DNA from: Adineta ricciae
Lineage: Eukaryota; Rotifera; Eurotatoria; Adinetida; Adinetidae
Length of the DNA stretch: 64,000 nucleotides
Direction of reading: 5' to 3'
Assembly: GCA_905250025.1 (NCBI GenBank)
Contig: CAJNOJ010000015.1
Span: 434,001-498,000 of the forward strand
The position numbers and the translations under genes are program-made. Numbering within the stretch: position 1 is the first letter of the stretch; every line of letters begins with the position of its first letter. A model generated the notes under the pieces. That model was not told where the DNA came from. It saw nothing but the letters and a program-made list of their open reading frames with translations, and ran no database searches. This document shows positions 39,011 through 52,108 of the stretch, piece by piece.

Positions 39011-42000
39011 GGTTATAATCTTAGTTCTCTATGCAGTTACTACTGACGTAATGATGTACACAACGAGAAAAAGAAGCTCATTGTGTGATTGAGCAAAGAC
39101 GAGTACACGAAAGAGACAGGCAGAGAGAGAGAGAGAAGTAAAAGGTTGTCGGATTAAAACTAGGTAAAAAATTGTTGTCTCTCTCACTCTCTGCATTCGA
39201 ATAGGAAGGTAGAGAGAGAATGTGTTTAGTAAAAGAACAGGAAACGTACAGCACGACGATAAAGACAACGACAATGATCAGATCCATTTGTAAACAAGCA
39301 AGAAGAAGAAAGGAAAAAACCCGCATGAATGTACGTAGTTTACGTCGACTTGATGATTGAAAGTAAAATACGAGCAACGAGAAGAAGATAGATACTCTGC
39401 ACATTATGTAAACATAAGAACTCCTCCCCGATCTATTAGAAAGGGGCGAGAACAAACTAATTAGACGATGGATGAAATAAGAACAAGAAGGTTTTTTTAA
39501 TACTATTCAAACAAATCTTCTCCTAGAAGAGACGAAGATTGAATTAACAAATTTGTTACAATTGATAAAATTTCAACGAAGAATTCCTATTCTCATTGAC
39601 GACATGGATTTACCATCTCTGTACTAAAGAAAAACGGTACTTAATGAATAATCAAAATGAAATGCAGTAGCAAACAAAAGTTCTTCATATTCCTTGAAGA
39701 ACGTCATCTTTGCATGAGCGTAATACTTTGGTACCGTCGCGATATGTCTTGTCTCCAATTGTTTTGATTGATTATTGGTAAATAAACATACTGAAAGTGG
39801 CTTTCTCGACTAGAATCGTTTCAAATCGATCAAATGTCAACAAAATCAGTTTTCTATTTTTGGAATGATCAATATTGACAATCGACATATCGAAATAAAA
39901 TAAATAGTCGCTTATCTACGTTTTTAATCAACGACATATTGTGCGCGGAGTTGTCTTTGTAACGAGATAAAAATTAGTATACATGCGTCACTTTTTTTCT
40001 CCGTCAATTTCCTTTTTTTTCTCAAACTCTTGCTCGATTATTAGCATACAAATAAACATATTTCTAACGTGAGTCTGAAGAACTTCATTCTCTATTCTTT
40101 TTTACCTTTTTTCCTCTTCGCCTTTTCTTTACATAAGCATTCTTTATTTTCTATATTGTGTCGCTTCTTGATTCCTTTTTCTTGTCTCTGACGTCTTTTC
40201 TTCATATTCTTGACATTATCCGTGTAGATGAATACAAACATAAATGACATTGTACTTGTATCGATCGTGTCGATCAATATAGAAGATTTTCGAGAGTTGC
40301 GTGTCCTCTTTTTCCTCACATTTACTAGCTTGATGTTTACTTCGAAGAACTAATTTGCCATTAGAGATGTTCGAATAAGAGAAAAATATTGCTTCTAACT
40401 AATATATATATGCCAGAGGAGAGAACCCAGTTTTTCACTTCGTTACAACAAATGACACTATCCAACGACAGTAGCTAGACTTCTGAAATCAACGAAACGA
40501 TTGAATAATTGAATTTTTTCTAATTCGATCATTGTGTCATGTGTAGCTAAATGAAAACGGCACATACAGGAAGAAAAGAACGAAGCCGATCGAAATTGCA
40601 TCGACGATGTCTCTTTCTTGATAGATTATTCTGACATAAACATACATCGGAATGATGAACATCAATCAACGTCAAAAATTTGTTTGGGTTTGTTCATTTT
40701 AAATAAAAACCTTTGTGTGTGCGCGTTTCATTGAGATGAGTTGTATATGAATAGAGAAGAAATCTTTCAATTAAATAGATACATCTAGCCGAGAATATAT
40801 GTCTCGATGGTTAATGTTCGTAAGAATGTTCATCGTTGAATGTTTTTCTTTCTTTCTAGCGAATATTGCACGTCCCAAACCTTGCTTAGAATGCGCATAC
40901 TTGCTTCTTCCATTCTAACTAGCAACTACCGACAATAGAAATTCTCTGTCAACCCTTCCACTTCGTGCGATGCACACGCAAATATATCTGCCAAAGGAAA
41001 ATACGGGGAAAGAACAAAAAAAACGTAGTAGCATGATTATTCATTTTTCTCTTTTTCATTAGTTCTTCGAACTCTTACTACTACTACTACTAGTACTACT
41101 ACTACTTACAGCGACGACTCGTCATCACATCAAACAGGCGAAGGAGAAAGTCGCTTTTTAAACGTACTTGTGTCTTCACACGTTTGTTGTTATTGTCATA
41201 ATTATTGTTGTTTATCATCGCTTATGGGCTTTATTCAAGAGCGCAAGATATTTCTAATCTTTCCGAACATGAAAGGCTTATCTCAAATTCTACTAAATGA
41301 TCAAAGCTCTAATGCAACTCTTAGGTGAATAGTTTTTCTAATCAACATGAGATCTGTTGTTTTTTCTTTCTGTTTCATTTCTTTTACGTTTGCCTATCGT
41401 CTGCCTGTTCTTTCAGATCGATGTCAGATCTAGTGTAGATTCTACTCGAATGTGCACTACACTAATGATGAGAGTCATGATGACAATCATCACCATTCCA
41501 TTGCATGAAAATTCTTCTCTTTCGAAATAGCGCATCATTCTCATTGAATGTTTGCCTATTTCTGGTCCAAATTTGATGCACACGATACGCGAATCTTGGA
41601 CGATGCCAAGGTAAATTGATTCTTTCTACTTTTTGCAAAGCTTCTAAACACTCAACGACAATGCACTTTACTAATAGGATTAGCTGTGAGACAGGGAGAT
41701 ATCGAGGTAAATTAGTCAACGAGATGAAATTTGATCAGTGCAAAGGAGAGAAACGATGCAATAGCAATTTTATTGTCATTTTTTACATTACATTTCCGAA
41801 AAAGCTTCCTGCTCATTGCTCATTAAATATTAGTTAAAACGGATGATGAGACCAGCGTCCCTGATCAGAAGTGACATCTGTTGAAGACGCGCAGAATCAG
41901 TAAACTGAATCAAAAACTAGATCACGATTGCGTTCTGTAAGTAGAAAATAAGTCTTTGATAATAGAATCGAATGTCATCTTTTGACAATTAGTCAAATAA

Positions 42001-42828
42001 TTGAAGCTGTCAGAACGACGTTGATAATAATCATGCTTTAATGCCTGATTTTCGAAAGTTACGATCATTCCAACACGTGTCTGATTAAATCTTTGTTCGA
42101 ATTAGAACATCAATCAATTGTGTGTGAGTTTCGAATCATATCGTGCTGCGAGTACTTATTTCAAAAATAATTAATCATTCTTTTCATTTTGGTGATTTTC
42201 ATTACCTAGTTCTTTTTTCCATTGTTGCGATATTTTTGTACTTGTTAACTAAAATAAATGCTTTTTTCTCGCATGTTAGACAGCCTTGAGTTCTTCGTTT
42301 TCCTTTTCTTCTGCATTTCTCTCTCTCTCTCTCCTTCTTTCTGTATCATTATCATTATCCTCTTGTGCTTCATTCTTTTCTTTCTGTCTCTCGCAGTAAT
42401 GAGTAAATGTAACAAGCGCAAATCTCTGTTTGTCTCTACTGAGTTCGCACGCAAACACACGATGGAAAAGAAACACACTTGCCGTAGCTCAAAATCGATG
42501 AATTCTCTCTTTTTCTTTTCCTTTTTCTTTTCTCTTTAGTTTTCTTAGAGTGAGCGTTAACATTCCCTTGCCGTGTATTTTAGCTAAACACATGCAAGAG
42601 CGAGTAAGAATACGGCGGAGTTCAAATCAAATGCGTTGTGCATTAGGCCATGCGAAGATAATAGCAGCAAGAAAAGAGCAGTGAAAGGAGAAGAAAAAAA
42701 AGCGACGACGACGACTGAACGACAACATAACGTGAAAGAAGAAGAAAATCGATCAGAGTAGAATCACCAAGAGAGGAGACGATTTCCCTCTTTTGTTACC
42801 AAACAAATACACACAACGTCTATCGTTT
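39011..42828. other. Longest intergenic region, no gene seen
   Basis: 3.8 kb between divergent chitin synthase and MTMR genes, so it holds both promoters. Contains trinucleotide act repeats with a palindromic centre at about 41077-41105 and ct-rich tracts near 42310-42340. Open frames (39078-39455 minus, 41462-41719 minus, 42258-42539 plus) overlap low-complexity DNA and have no family similarity. Confidence 0.5.
41077..41105. repeat. Trinucleotide act microsatellite with inverted centre
   Basis: A run of tac/act triplets interrupted once by ctactagtac, which makes the centre self-complementary. Located in the shared upstream region of chitin synthase and the myotubularin gene. Confidence 0.8.
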
Positions 42829-45800
42829 ATGATTATCTATACCGTTCCATCAATGAATCGTCAGATGTTCCATGAAGTTTTCAAACAAATCTCTTCAAGA
42901 ATCGATCAATTGAAGCAAGTTCCTTCACCTACTACTCAGTTTCAGGTAAACAAAAACGCATTAGACAAATCTCGAAGCCAAGGAAAGGAAGAAGTCATCT
43001 TTGACTGTCTTAATCTGTCACGAAAAGAATCATTTGCATTCGAACTATGTATCTAATTTGTTTACTCGAGGGATGAAAAGCAAGCAGTAAGAGAAAGAAA
43101 AAAAATATTCGTTTGGTAATTTTCCTAAATCTTTGCATGTCGCACCCGACTGCTCGCAAGTTAACATGAATTAGCTAAGTTCTATTGCGTTAGATTTATA
43201 AGCTGATAATAATATGTTTAGTTAACGGATATTAAGGTTAATAGAGAAAGAAAAGAATTAGACAAGTCTATTCTTTATGAAGATTGAATAGAAGAAATCG
43301 ATTTGTATGTGTGTGTATGAGAGCTTTCCTTTTGATTCATGTAAGCATGACGGGAAGAAGAAATCTTCAAGTCAATAGAACGTAATCATATTAGACGTCG
43401 CCGTTCTCACGAGATTCCGTATCGTATGAAAATATTGGATTGTGATCGGTATATTCGAGAGGATTTCATATACCAGACGTTAGATAGAAACGAAAAGAAG
43501 ATAGATTAATGTTATTATATTTACTCATCTTGACTGGAATCTTTCGTTGTCATAGGTGGAAAACGTTCGTTTGACTGATCGCTTCAACACTCGCCAACAG
43601 ATCATTGGTAAATACAATACTTTTCTTTTCTGCTTCATCTGTATTTCATCTTGCGTTCTAGGCACGCTCTATCTAACTGCTACACATCTGATATTTATCG
43701 ATCCAGAGGGAAGACGAGAGACTTGGGTAAGACCGAATGAGCGACATCGAGATGTAAAGAAAGAAAATTTCGTTTCACTTAGATTCTTCACTCATTAATA
43801 TCATCAGTTGATAAATTACCAACTACGCAGCAAGGATGTCCTCTGCGTGTTCGAACAAAACATTTCCTTTCCGCTGAATTGACTATTCCGAAAGAACGTG
43901 ATTGTGCTGATCTCTACACAACTCTTAATCAATTGAAACCAGGTACAAGAACGCAACAATAACACATCGTTCTAGAGCAAAACATGACTTTTTCTTTAGA
44001 TTCCTATGAAAAGCTCTATTGTTTTCTGTATCAAGCTCCCAATTATCTGGAGAAGATCTGGGATCCATTTCTTTTGGCGACAGAATACATGAGAATGGGT
44101 GTACCAAATGCAGATTGGAAAGTTGAAGACGGAAATAGCAACTTTGATCTTTGTGATACTTATCCACCTTTAATCTATGTACCAGCCATGGCAACAAAAG
44201 CAATGTTAATAGGAAGTTCAAAATTCCGCAGTCGAGGTCGCCTACCTGTTCTCACTTATTTGCATCCAAATGGGGTAAGTTAAACAAACTAACACGATCG
44301 TTTATTTTCGACGGAAATTTCAGGCATCGATAACACGTTGTTCACAACCACTGTCGGGCTTTAGTGCACGTTGTCAAGAGGACGAACAACTCTTACAATG
44401 CATTCTGAAAGCTAATCCACACTCGACGACGATGTATATTATCGACACAAGACCGCGGGTACGGAACATGTAAAAATAGATTCTTTAGACTTCTATAATT
44501 AATCTAATGAAAAAACATCGAGTCTTCCATGTTTGAACTCTTTCAAGATAAAAACAAAACGCGTGATAAAAGAAGAAAATCTTTCCTTCGGAACTGCTTT
44601 GATGTTGTTAACTGATCTCGAAACTGTAGTGTAATGCTGATATCTTTGTAGATTAATGCTGTGGCAAATCGTGCGGCTGGAAAAGGCTATGAAAACGAAG
44701 ATTACTATTCGAATATTCAATTCAAGTTTTGTCCAATTGATAATATCCATGTCATGCGCGGTAGTTTACAAAAACTACTTGAAAGTTAGTTGTTGCATTA
44801 CAATCTTCCGCTTTAAATGCACTTCATCTTTCTAGCCTGTGAAATGAAAAATCCAACTATGAATCAATATCTGAGTGCTTTGGACGATTCTTTTTGGCTA
44901 CAACACATAAAAGCTGTTTTAGATGCTGCTATTTTAATCACACGTGTAAGTGGATACTCTTGTTCACTCGTCCACTCGACTAATGAAAACTCATATCGGG
45001 TATCGCAGGAAATTAAAATCTTCTCTTGCTCATTAGGCTATTGAGATCGAAAAGAAAAACGTTCTAATTCACTGTTCGGATGGTTGGGATCGAACAGCAC
45101 AATGTTGTTCCTTGTCGTCTCTTCTACTCTGTCCATACTATCGATCGATTCATGGTTTTCGAGTAAAGTTACAACTCTATCTAAGAAATGAATAATCATT
45201 TCTTCTTCTTCTGCTTCTGTAGATGCTAATTGAAAAAGAATGGCTTTCATTTGGACATAAATTTTCTGATCGTTGTGGACACACAACAACCAGTGATAGT
45301 AAAGAACAATCACCTGTTTTCCTTCAGGTTTGCATCGTGTTTTATGCAATTGTCTTTATTATCTTTGATTGCTTTTAGTTTCTCGAGGCTGTCTGGCAAT
45401 TGAGTCAAATTTATCCGACAGCATTTGAATTCAACGAACGATTTCTCATCTCCTTACACGATCATTCGCATTCTTGTCAATATGGCAATTTTATTGGCAA
45501 TTGTGAAAAAGATCGACTAGATCTATGGTTTGTCGAAGCTAACTTGAAAATCAAAGAACATTCATTGTCGTTCTGTAGTGTCAAAGAGCGAACGTATTCA
45601 TTTTGGAATTTCATTTTACAGAACATAAATGACTTCAAAAATCCACTCTTTCGTCCACAGTCACCTTACGCAAATGAAGTTCTTCTTCCGACGATCACCT
45701 CTCAAACATTAAAGTACATTCCATATTTGGACAATGACTCTTTAATCTTCCTTTTCTTTAGATTTTGGTTGAATATGTACCATCGTTTTGAGAGTGCTCT

Positions 45801-46716
45801 GTTGCCTAAAGAAAACATTTCGAATACATTGACACGTCTTGTTGACCATACGACATCGTTGAGTGACCATGCGCAATTATTAGAAAAGGTACTTTGCTTG
45901 ACATTAAATTTCTAGTTACAAATTTGTTTATCTCGGTTACTCTAGCGTATTCGTGAATTGCGATCGACGCTTGATGCTGATCAAATAACATTGAGCAGTA
46001 GTGCAACCACTACGTCGAACGAAGATGCTGATGATTCCGATATTGAAAAAGGCAATCAATCAAACAAAATTTGTCTTCCTGAGTTTGATAGTGGTTTGAG
46101 TGACGTGGATCTGTGCCAAACACAGCAAAGAGATTCCATTCCATCGAAAATGAATAGAATTCTTCAGCCACCACCGCCACCACCATCATTCTCTGATGTT
46201 GAAAGTGGTTTCAGCGGAGATTATTCCCCACGTGGAAAGATTCCGCTCTCCTCATTTATTCTTCCACATCAATCAAGTTTAGATATGAACGACATTCCCA
46301 CATTGGAACGTATCGCACTTGAATTGAATTCAATTGCACTCGATTGGCGCTCCTACAATGCACCGGTCCATTGTGATTGCTCGTTACCGTTCGATTCTGC
46401 TCAACGAAAAGTAGGAGAAAAGCATTTCACACGACTAATACGCTATTTTTTTGTTGTTTTCCGATTCCAGTACAATTGCTGGCGATGTGGAGAAAACTTT
46501 TGTACACGCTGTATCGAACGCAGTATACATTTACCAGGTCTCTATAGTAACAGTTTGGCACCAGTGTGCAAAACATGTGCACGTTCAATCAAATCCTCTC
46601 CGTCATTTGCTGATTTTTCTGCATTAGTCAAATCGAAATCCACTGATTTTATTCGTAGTCAAACAGCCATGAAATTATCTCGATCAATGGTTGATCAGTT
46701 TAATACACTCCGGTGA
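42829..46716 (+). CDS. MTMR6: Myotubularin-related phosphatase (MTMR6/7/8 group) with FYVE-like finger
   Basis: Fourteen exons: 42829-42945, 43556-43607, 43662-43726, 43783-43942, 44000-44274, 44324-44458, 44652-44784, 44836-44945, 45037-45162, 45223-45327, 45379-45713, 45762-45888, 45946-46410 and 46471-46716. They give 816 aa in frame. It removes the 3-phosphate from PI3P and PI(3,5)P2 on endosomes. The PH-GRAM part ([35 protein letters not shown]) matches MTMR6/7/8 closely. The catalytic loop is CSDGWDR with Cys near residue 362, so the enzyme should be active. A Pro-rich linker follows. The C-terminus has eight Cys in four pairs (CDC, CWRC, CTRC, CKTC), a FYVE-like zinc finger lacking the usual RRHHCR basic motif. 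The start could be ATG 42829 or 42853; the first exon is the least certain part. Confidence 0.92.
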
Positions 46717-47316
46717 TGAATAAGATGTCCCTTCGTTATCAATTCCATGCATAGTACTTTGCTTGATTGATTACCATGAATAACAAGAGCCAAGAAAGAA
46801 CCAACTGTTTATTTCCACATTTTCTGAGATAGAACAAAGAGGAAATACTTTTGTACAATGTATTTGTGTATCATTACTAGGTCCTTTTTGTTTCGAACAG
46901 ATAATGGAACTAATTCGATTTTTTTGTACACATATATTTATGACTATTCATATCTCAAACCGCATCCATTAAAATGTCATCAGCTAACCTTGTTATTGGT
47001 TAAATACTGATCATAGACAGCGTGAAATGTACTGTCTGTTGCCTTTATCATATCTGTAAGGGGAACAACGATTTATGCTAGTTGAATTATCCGAATAAAA
47101 TTGTAGATTTAGTATTTATTTCGCTATAGAATGTATTCAAGAAAAAAGATCGCAGTTTCGAAACATGATCTACCCATACATACGTATGTAAGAATTGACT
47201 AAAAAGCCCTCGTGCTCGTAACGAAAAATAGGTCATATTAAGTTATTAGGAAATAAGCGAACTTATTTCGGAAAGCAAAGAAAAGAAAAAACGAAAAAGT
47301 ACTATGATGTCAATGG
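46717..47316. other. Convergent 3' flank, no gene seen
   Basis: 600 bp between the 3' ends of the MTMR gene (+) and the proline-rich gene (-). Nothing coding seen. Confidence 0.5.
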
Positions 47317-49906
47317 TCAGTAAATATCGTCTCCGTGGGATGCATTTGGGCTATGATGTGATAAGCGATTTATTGATAATGGACGCTGAGAAGTTTTCGA
47401 ATGTGAACGTTGAAGATATAATTGAACTGGACTTGTATTCGATGAATTAGAGCCTGTAGAAAGAACTCGATCTGGTCGCTGTGCTGCTGTACTTGACGAA
47501 CGAGAAACATTCGTTAATTGATCGACAATGGATGCCGGTCGAGCATCTTGCAACAGATGTTGAATCGATGATGGAACATGATCGGTAAGATCATGGTAAG
47601 GATTGCAATTATAGCGGCTTGTATATGATGAATATTCATGATCACAACAGCTGTAATCCTTTAATACAGTTCTCAATTGATCACTTGGCGGTGGCAGATC
47701 TTCGATACGTTCAACGAAACGTACATCGCCACAGTTCGATTGAGCACCGTGTCTCATATATTCACATGGATCGACGCGAAACACACCTTCTTCGATGACA
47801 CGACGAACAGTATGTGCTTTCAATGGTTCATATTCGATCACTACATTGCGGACTGGTTTGATTGGTTCGGGTGGTGGAGCTTTTTGCAGTAAAACTGGAC
47901 GTTTCACCTTTTTGTAGGGTAGCCATTTTTCGAAAATAACTGTACGTGGTTTCGGTGGTGGAGTTGGTAAACGCTCAACGATAATCTGCCGTGGTTGAGG
48001 GGGAGGAGGAGGAAGACATTTTTCGATGATGTGAGGTCTAATTAAATGAAAGAACAGAAAATATTTGGAAAATTATCATGTCTCTCGTTTCTATTTACTG
48101 AAGTTTTGGAGGTAGCGATGGAGGACGTTCACGGATGGTTAATGGTGGTGGTGTACGAGCGTCAGGTTTTCGCTCACGGATAAGTAAGGGCTAGAAAAAG
48201 AAGTAAGTAAAAAGAACATGTGAGCTATAAATGACATTTGACGAAAACAGAAAGAGTTAATTACTGATTGAGGCGGTGGTGGTGGAATACGCTTTTCGCG
48301 AATAATGATAGGCGCCGGTGGCGGTGGAGTGGGTGGTTGTAAATAACGAACACGAATCTCCTTCTTATAGCACACATTCTGTGAATTTGGTTTGACTACT
48401 TTGATCGGTGGATTTTCACATGAATTGATTTGACGTAGGTAATGTTCAGCCGACCCCGATGATTCGATGCAACGAGATGGTAGTGGAGGTGTGCATGGTG
48501 AGTAACAGTCAGTCATGTTGTTTATCGGTAGTGAACTTGTATGACGTGAATCAAAAGAAGATGAATTGAAAGGATATGATGTATTTACTGGTGGAGGTGG
48601 TGGTGGTAATGATGAAGCTGCGTTCTGAGTATTCGACGAAGGTGGATTGAAGAGAGATGCTATAACTGATGTGTTTGCTTGTGGCGGTGGTAAATTTGTA
48701 TTCTGAGTGTTTGGTAGGGGTGGATTAACTGGAAATGATGTATTTGGCTGTGTTGATGCCGAGGTTGTATTTTGAGCGTTCGATGAGGATGGGTTGAAGA
48801 GTGATCCTAGGATTGAAGCGCCGGATTGCGTTGGCGGTCGTGGTGGTGGTGCTGGAGGTTGCTCAACGTAGGAAAGTGGTCGAGCTGATGTGAAGATTGA
48901 ATTCGATCGTGGTTGCAATAGCTCTTTGCGATCGGATCCTTCCTGTGGTGGATAGGCGGAGAAAGCTGAAATATACCCAGGTGGCGAGTTTTGTGGACTA
49001 CTATTTTCTGGCGGTGGACTAAATGTGTAGTCACTCGGATTTAAACCAAGTCCGGAGAGAACACTGTGTATTTGAGTATATCTGTTCGTTTGAGTCGCAG
49101 CTGTTTCTTGACCGCTGCTGTTGCTTGTGACCTTGCTTGAATCACGCGCTCTAAAAAAAACCGCACAACAACTCTTGTCAAGAAAGCTTATTAATAGAAT
49201 TGAGAAAACAGCATGTTATTCGGCTAATACTTGAAGACAAAAAGAAGCGTCGAATCTATCAATCTGTAACGTTATTTGTAGTTGTATAAATGAGAAACGA
49301 AACAAACATCGGCAGTAATAATCACTTGAGACAAAAATCAGTCTAGCGGAACTACATCAATTAAAATATTTGGCAAGGACACTAATGTATTGTACTCTGC
49401 TCACATGTTCATACATATTTCTGGGCAATTCAGTGACAGATTCAAGTATCCTCGGTCTGTCTTGATGGATTGAAACCGTGTCTATGTTTGCATCTTTAGA
49501 TCGAAATCTATGTACCCTGTTCAAACGCATCGGTTATATTGTTTTGTGAAGTAATAATAAGTAAACGAACAAATACGAACAGCCGACCTTGTCAAAAGAA
49601 AAAGCGTAAGAAAAAAATGCTGAAAATCCTTGTAGTTAATTACGATGATTACGATTTGTTTTATACATATTAACGCGAAGTAAAAGTGAGCAAGAGTAGA
49701 CACAAAAGGGAAAATTCGTCAAGGACTCACTGTAACTAATCTGCGCTCTCAGCTATGTCATGTCAGTCACTATATGGGTTAGATTGAGAGCAAAAATCCT
49801 ATCAAAGACATTGTTTAGAAACATCAAGGTAATAATGATTGTCTTAAACGCTTGAATACGATTATATCAGTAATCAGAAGTGTGCTTGTTCAACTTACGT
49901 AGCCAT
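47317..49906 (-). CDS. Proline-rich protein with repeated charged-PPP motifs
   Basis: Four exons, 49899-49906, 48265-49150, 48099-48190 and 47317-48037, with phases 2, 0 and 2, give 568 aa. The first exon codes only Met-Ala and two bases of the third codon, and is separated from the rest by a 748-nt intron. The N-terminal half is Pro/Ser/Asn/Thr-rich with repeated SLFNPSSSN-type blocks. The middle has at least five related units of the form Ile/Val-Ile-x-Arg/Glu-Glu-Lys/Arg followed by a Pro run (IIIREKRIPPPPPQ, LLIRERKP, LTIRERPPSLPP, IIVERLPTPPP, VIFEKW). The last 150 residues are less repetitive, with CCDHEYSSYTSRYNC-like Tyr/Cys content. No signal peptide or membrane helix. Repeated short beta strand plus polyproline units suggest a structural or SH3/EVH1-binding protein. 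I do not know the family. Confidence 0.8.
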
Positions 49907-50379
49907 GGCTTATCGTTTTCGAGACGGAACTGAATATTCACCAAATTCAACAATATATGATCGTCTGTCGACACTCTGTTCACTTATCAACTGAAATAAG
50001 TCATAGTTCAAGTATCTTTCTATGTTCAATGTGATACTCTCTTTTTTCTCTTGCAGGCTTCTTTTTTTCTTAAGAGAAAAGGTCGTGCAAGTAGCGCATT
50101 GATGCATGACCGGTGAAATAATTTCATAAGGTTCAATCCAGCCAAGGCATAGATGTACAAGAAAAATGAGCATTACTAGTTTTATTCAGAAAGAATCCGA
50201 TCATTTTTCTTTTATCATTTCTCCTTCAGATTGACGTGCAGCCTTCATGTCTGATCGGTATAGCTCGTGTGCCGATCTTGTATTTACACACTCGATCGTT
50301 TTTTGTAAAAAAAAAACTGAAATTTATTTGAAAATCAGAAGCTGACAATATCGAAAAAAAACACGAAGTACGATGCTTT
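49907..50379. other. Promoter-side spacer
   Basis: Immediately upstream of the proline-rich gene. An 87-codon minus-strand frame (49910-50173) ends four bases before that gene's ATG, so it is more likely 5' UTR than a gene. Confidence 0.4.
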
Positions 50380-50646
50380 TCACATATCTGCCTCAGTCCA
50401 TTCTCGAACAACATACCATTGATCGTGCTTAGAATCAGATTGTTCATTTTCATCGACAACTGGTCGAACTTGCTCTTGCCATTTCGTGATAATCCGACTG
50501 CCTAATGGAATTCGCACAGCTGCATACTGTGTCGGAACTGTTGATGATGGACGATCGAGTTTGTAGGTGATCGGGTACGAGGTTTGACTCACCATCACAA
50601 CTCGCCATTCAGATAGAACAACACGCCGTTCAGTTTCTAAAGACAT
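50380..50646 (-). CDS. Small hypothetical protein, perhaps C-terminal exon of a two-exon gene
   Basis: From ATG at 50646 an 88-aa product starting MSLETERRVVLSEW and ending in Glu-Ala-Asp-Met. The composition is well mixed (Trp, Tyr, charged residues), unlike random AT-rich frames. The frame is open upstream to about 50740. A possible first exon from ATG 50878 (MLSIRDIILLIVNNHLAFYF, hydrophobic) could join through a donor near 50813 and the acceptor near 50731, which would make a membrane or secreted protein. That join is weakly supported. No family recognised. Confidence 0.4.
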   Translation of the reverse strand: MSLETERRVVLSEWRVVMVSQTSYPITYKLDRPSSTVPTQYAAVRIPLGSRIITKWQEQVRPVVDENEQSDSKHDQWYVVREWTEADM

Positions 50647-51493
50647 GATTCGACGCTCTTTCTCTTTGATCAATAACGAACCGATTCGACAAACGAAATT
50701 GGTAGTTCTCTTTCGTACAAAGACAAATACACTGTATTGAATTGAATTGACAAAAAAAAAGAAGTAGAGAGTAGTATTTTTGTATGTGACATTGAAATAA
50801 ACGGTACCACACCTTGTTAAAGTAAAATGCTAAGTGATTATTTACAATCAGTAATATAATATCACGAATTGAGAGCATTTATAATAAAAAAAAAACGAGA
50901 GGGAAGTACGAGACTAGATATGTCATTTCATATTACCTTCAGTTATACGCTTAGAGAGCAGTCGGGAAGAAGGAGCATTGATGGAAACTTCATTGTCAAA
51001 ATTCGATTTCTCTACCGATTAGCAATCGAATTATCTCTTGATCTAATTATAGTGACAAGACATAGGCAATAGCGAAATCAAATATTTGAATAATCATCCA
51101 TACTTCTACTTGAGTCAACGAGAAATATAAAATGTGTCGACAAATTAATCAGAAGCGAAGATAAAAGAAAAGCTCGATGACATTCGACGATGAAGAGATA
51201 TATCTGACAAGCATTCAAACGGAAAATACGCTTGATATCATGGGAAAAATCAGTTTCCCTGACGCATGAATCAGCTCAGCTAATAATATCGGTACAGTCA
51301 TTTGTAGAGCTATTGCGTATTTATATTTTCATGGAAGGAAAACTATGATTAAACATCTCATGCAAATCTTATGCAACAACTATATACAAATGCGTTTGTT
51401 TGTAAGCCTCTAAGAAAAATAGCTAAAGACAAAAAGAAGGTGAGAAAAAGAACTGTTCGCTGTTTTGTTATATGAAAGTGCTTGATTGAGGGT
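50647..51493. other. Intergenic, no firm gene
   Basis: Contains the possible first exon of the small hypothetical gene (to 50878) and otherwise AT-rich sequence with no coding signal. Confidence 0.4.
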
Positions 51494-52108
51494 TTATTCG
51501 TTATAGAGAGGATATTGTTGTCGTTGAGATACAATACCAAGGTCATAACCAGTTAAGTTTCGGACTAATTTTTTAATATCTTCCAGTAATTGCTGGAAGT
51601 ATTTACGGAAATTTTGAATGTATTTGAAATCACCATTGTAGTCATCGGTTTGACCTTCTTGATTATCGTCAACCGTGGTCGTTTTTGTTGAACGAGGCGT
51701 TGTGCTTGATTGTGTCTAAACGATAATAGAGTAGAAAGAAAGCTCTTTTGCTGAGATAGGATTTACTTGAATTGGTCGTCGTGACGGTATCATGTTTCGA
51801 TTTCGTGTCGGAAAATTGAAAACCGAACGGCGAGTGGTTGTTGTAGTGGTTTCATCGTCTTCCGCTTCATGCTCATCATCATCATCTAATTTCACTTCTT
51901 CCTGTGGGACATGTTCATCGTCATCGTCATAATGCTGAAAAACTAATTGCCGACCTGTTGTTGTTGTTGTTGCTGTTGGCGACTGAAATGTGCAGAAACA
52001 GTACGTGTCAAGTATAAATCAAGCTCATTTGCAAGGTAAATTTACCGTTGGGGCTGATCGAGCCATACAGATGAGAGCCAGCAGAGCGAAGACAAGTAAG
52101 AGCTTCAT
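51494..52108 (-). CDS. Secreted Asp/Thr-rich protein, unrecognised
   Basis: Three exons, 52046-52108, 51767-51982 and 51494-51715, all phase 0, give 166 aa. A textbook signal peptide (MKLLLVFALLALICMARSA) coincides with exon 1. The middle has Thr runs and two acidic clusters of four Asp each (HYDDDDEH and KLDDDDEH), then another Thr run and Arg-rich RRSVF and SRRP motifs that could be processing sites. The C-terminal third is helical (YIQNFRKYFQQLLEDIKKLV). The DDDDEH repeats suggest divalent metal binding; the RR sites suggest a precursor, but neither is proven. Small size and rapid-looking composition fit a lineage-specific secreted protein. Confidence 0.75.

Noticed and set aside
39078..39455. 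125-codon minus frame upstream of chitin synthase
   Set aside because: Hydrophobic, Ser/Leu-rich product of a ga-rich tract; sits where the 5' UTR and promoter should be.
49910..50173. 87-codon minus frame ending just before the proline-rich gene start
   Set aside because: Most likely 5' UTR/promoter of the adjacent gene; no similarity and no independent splice support.
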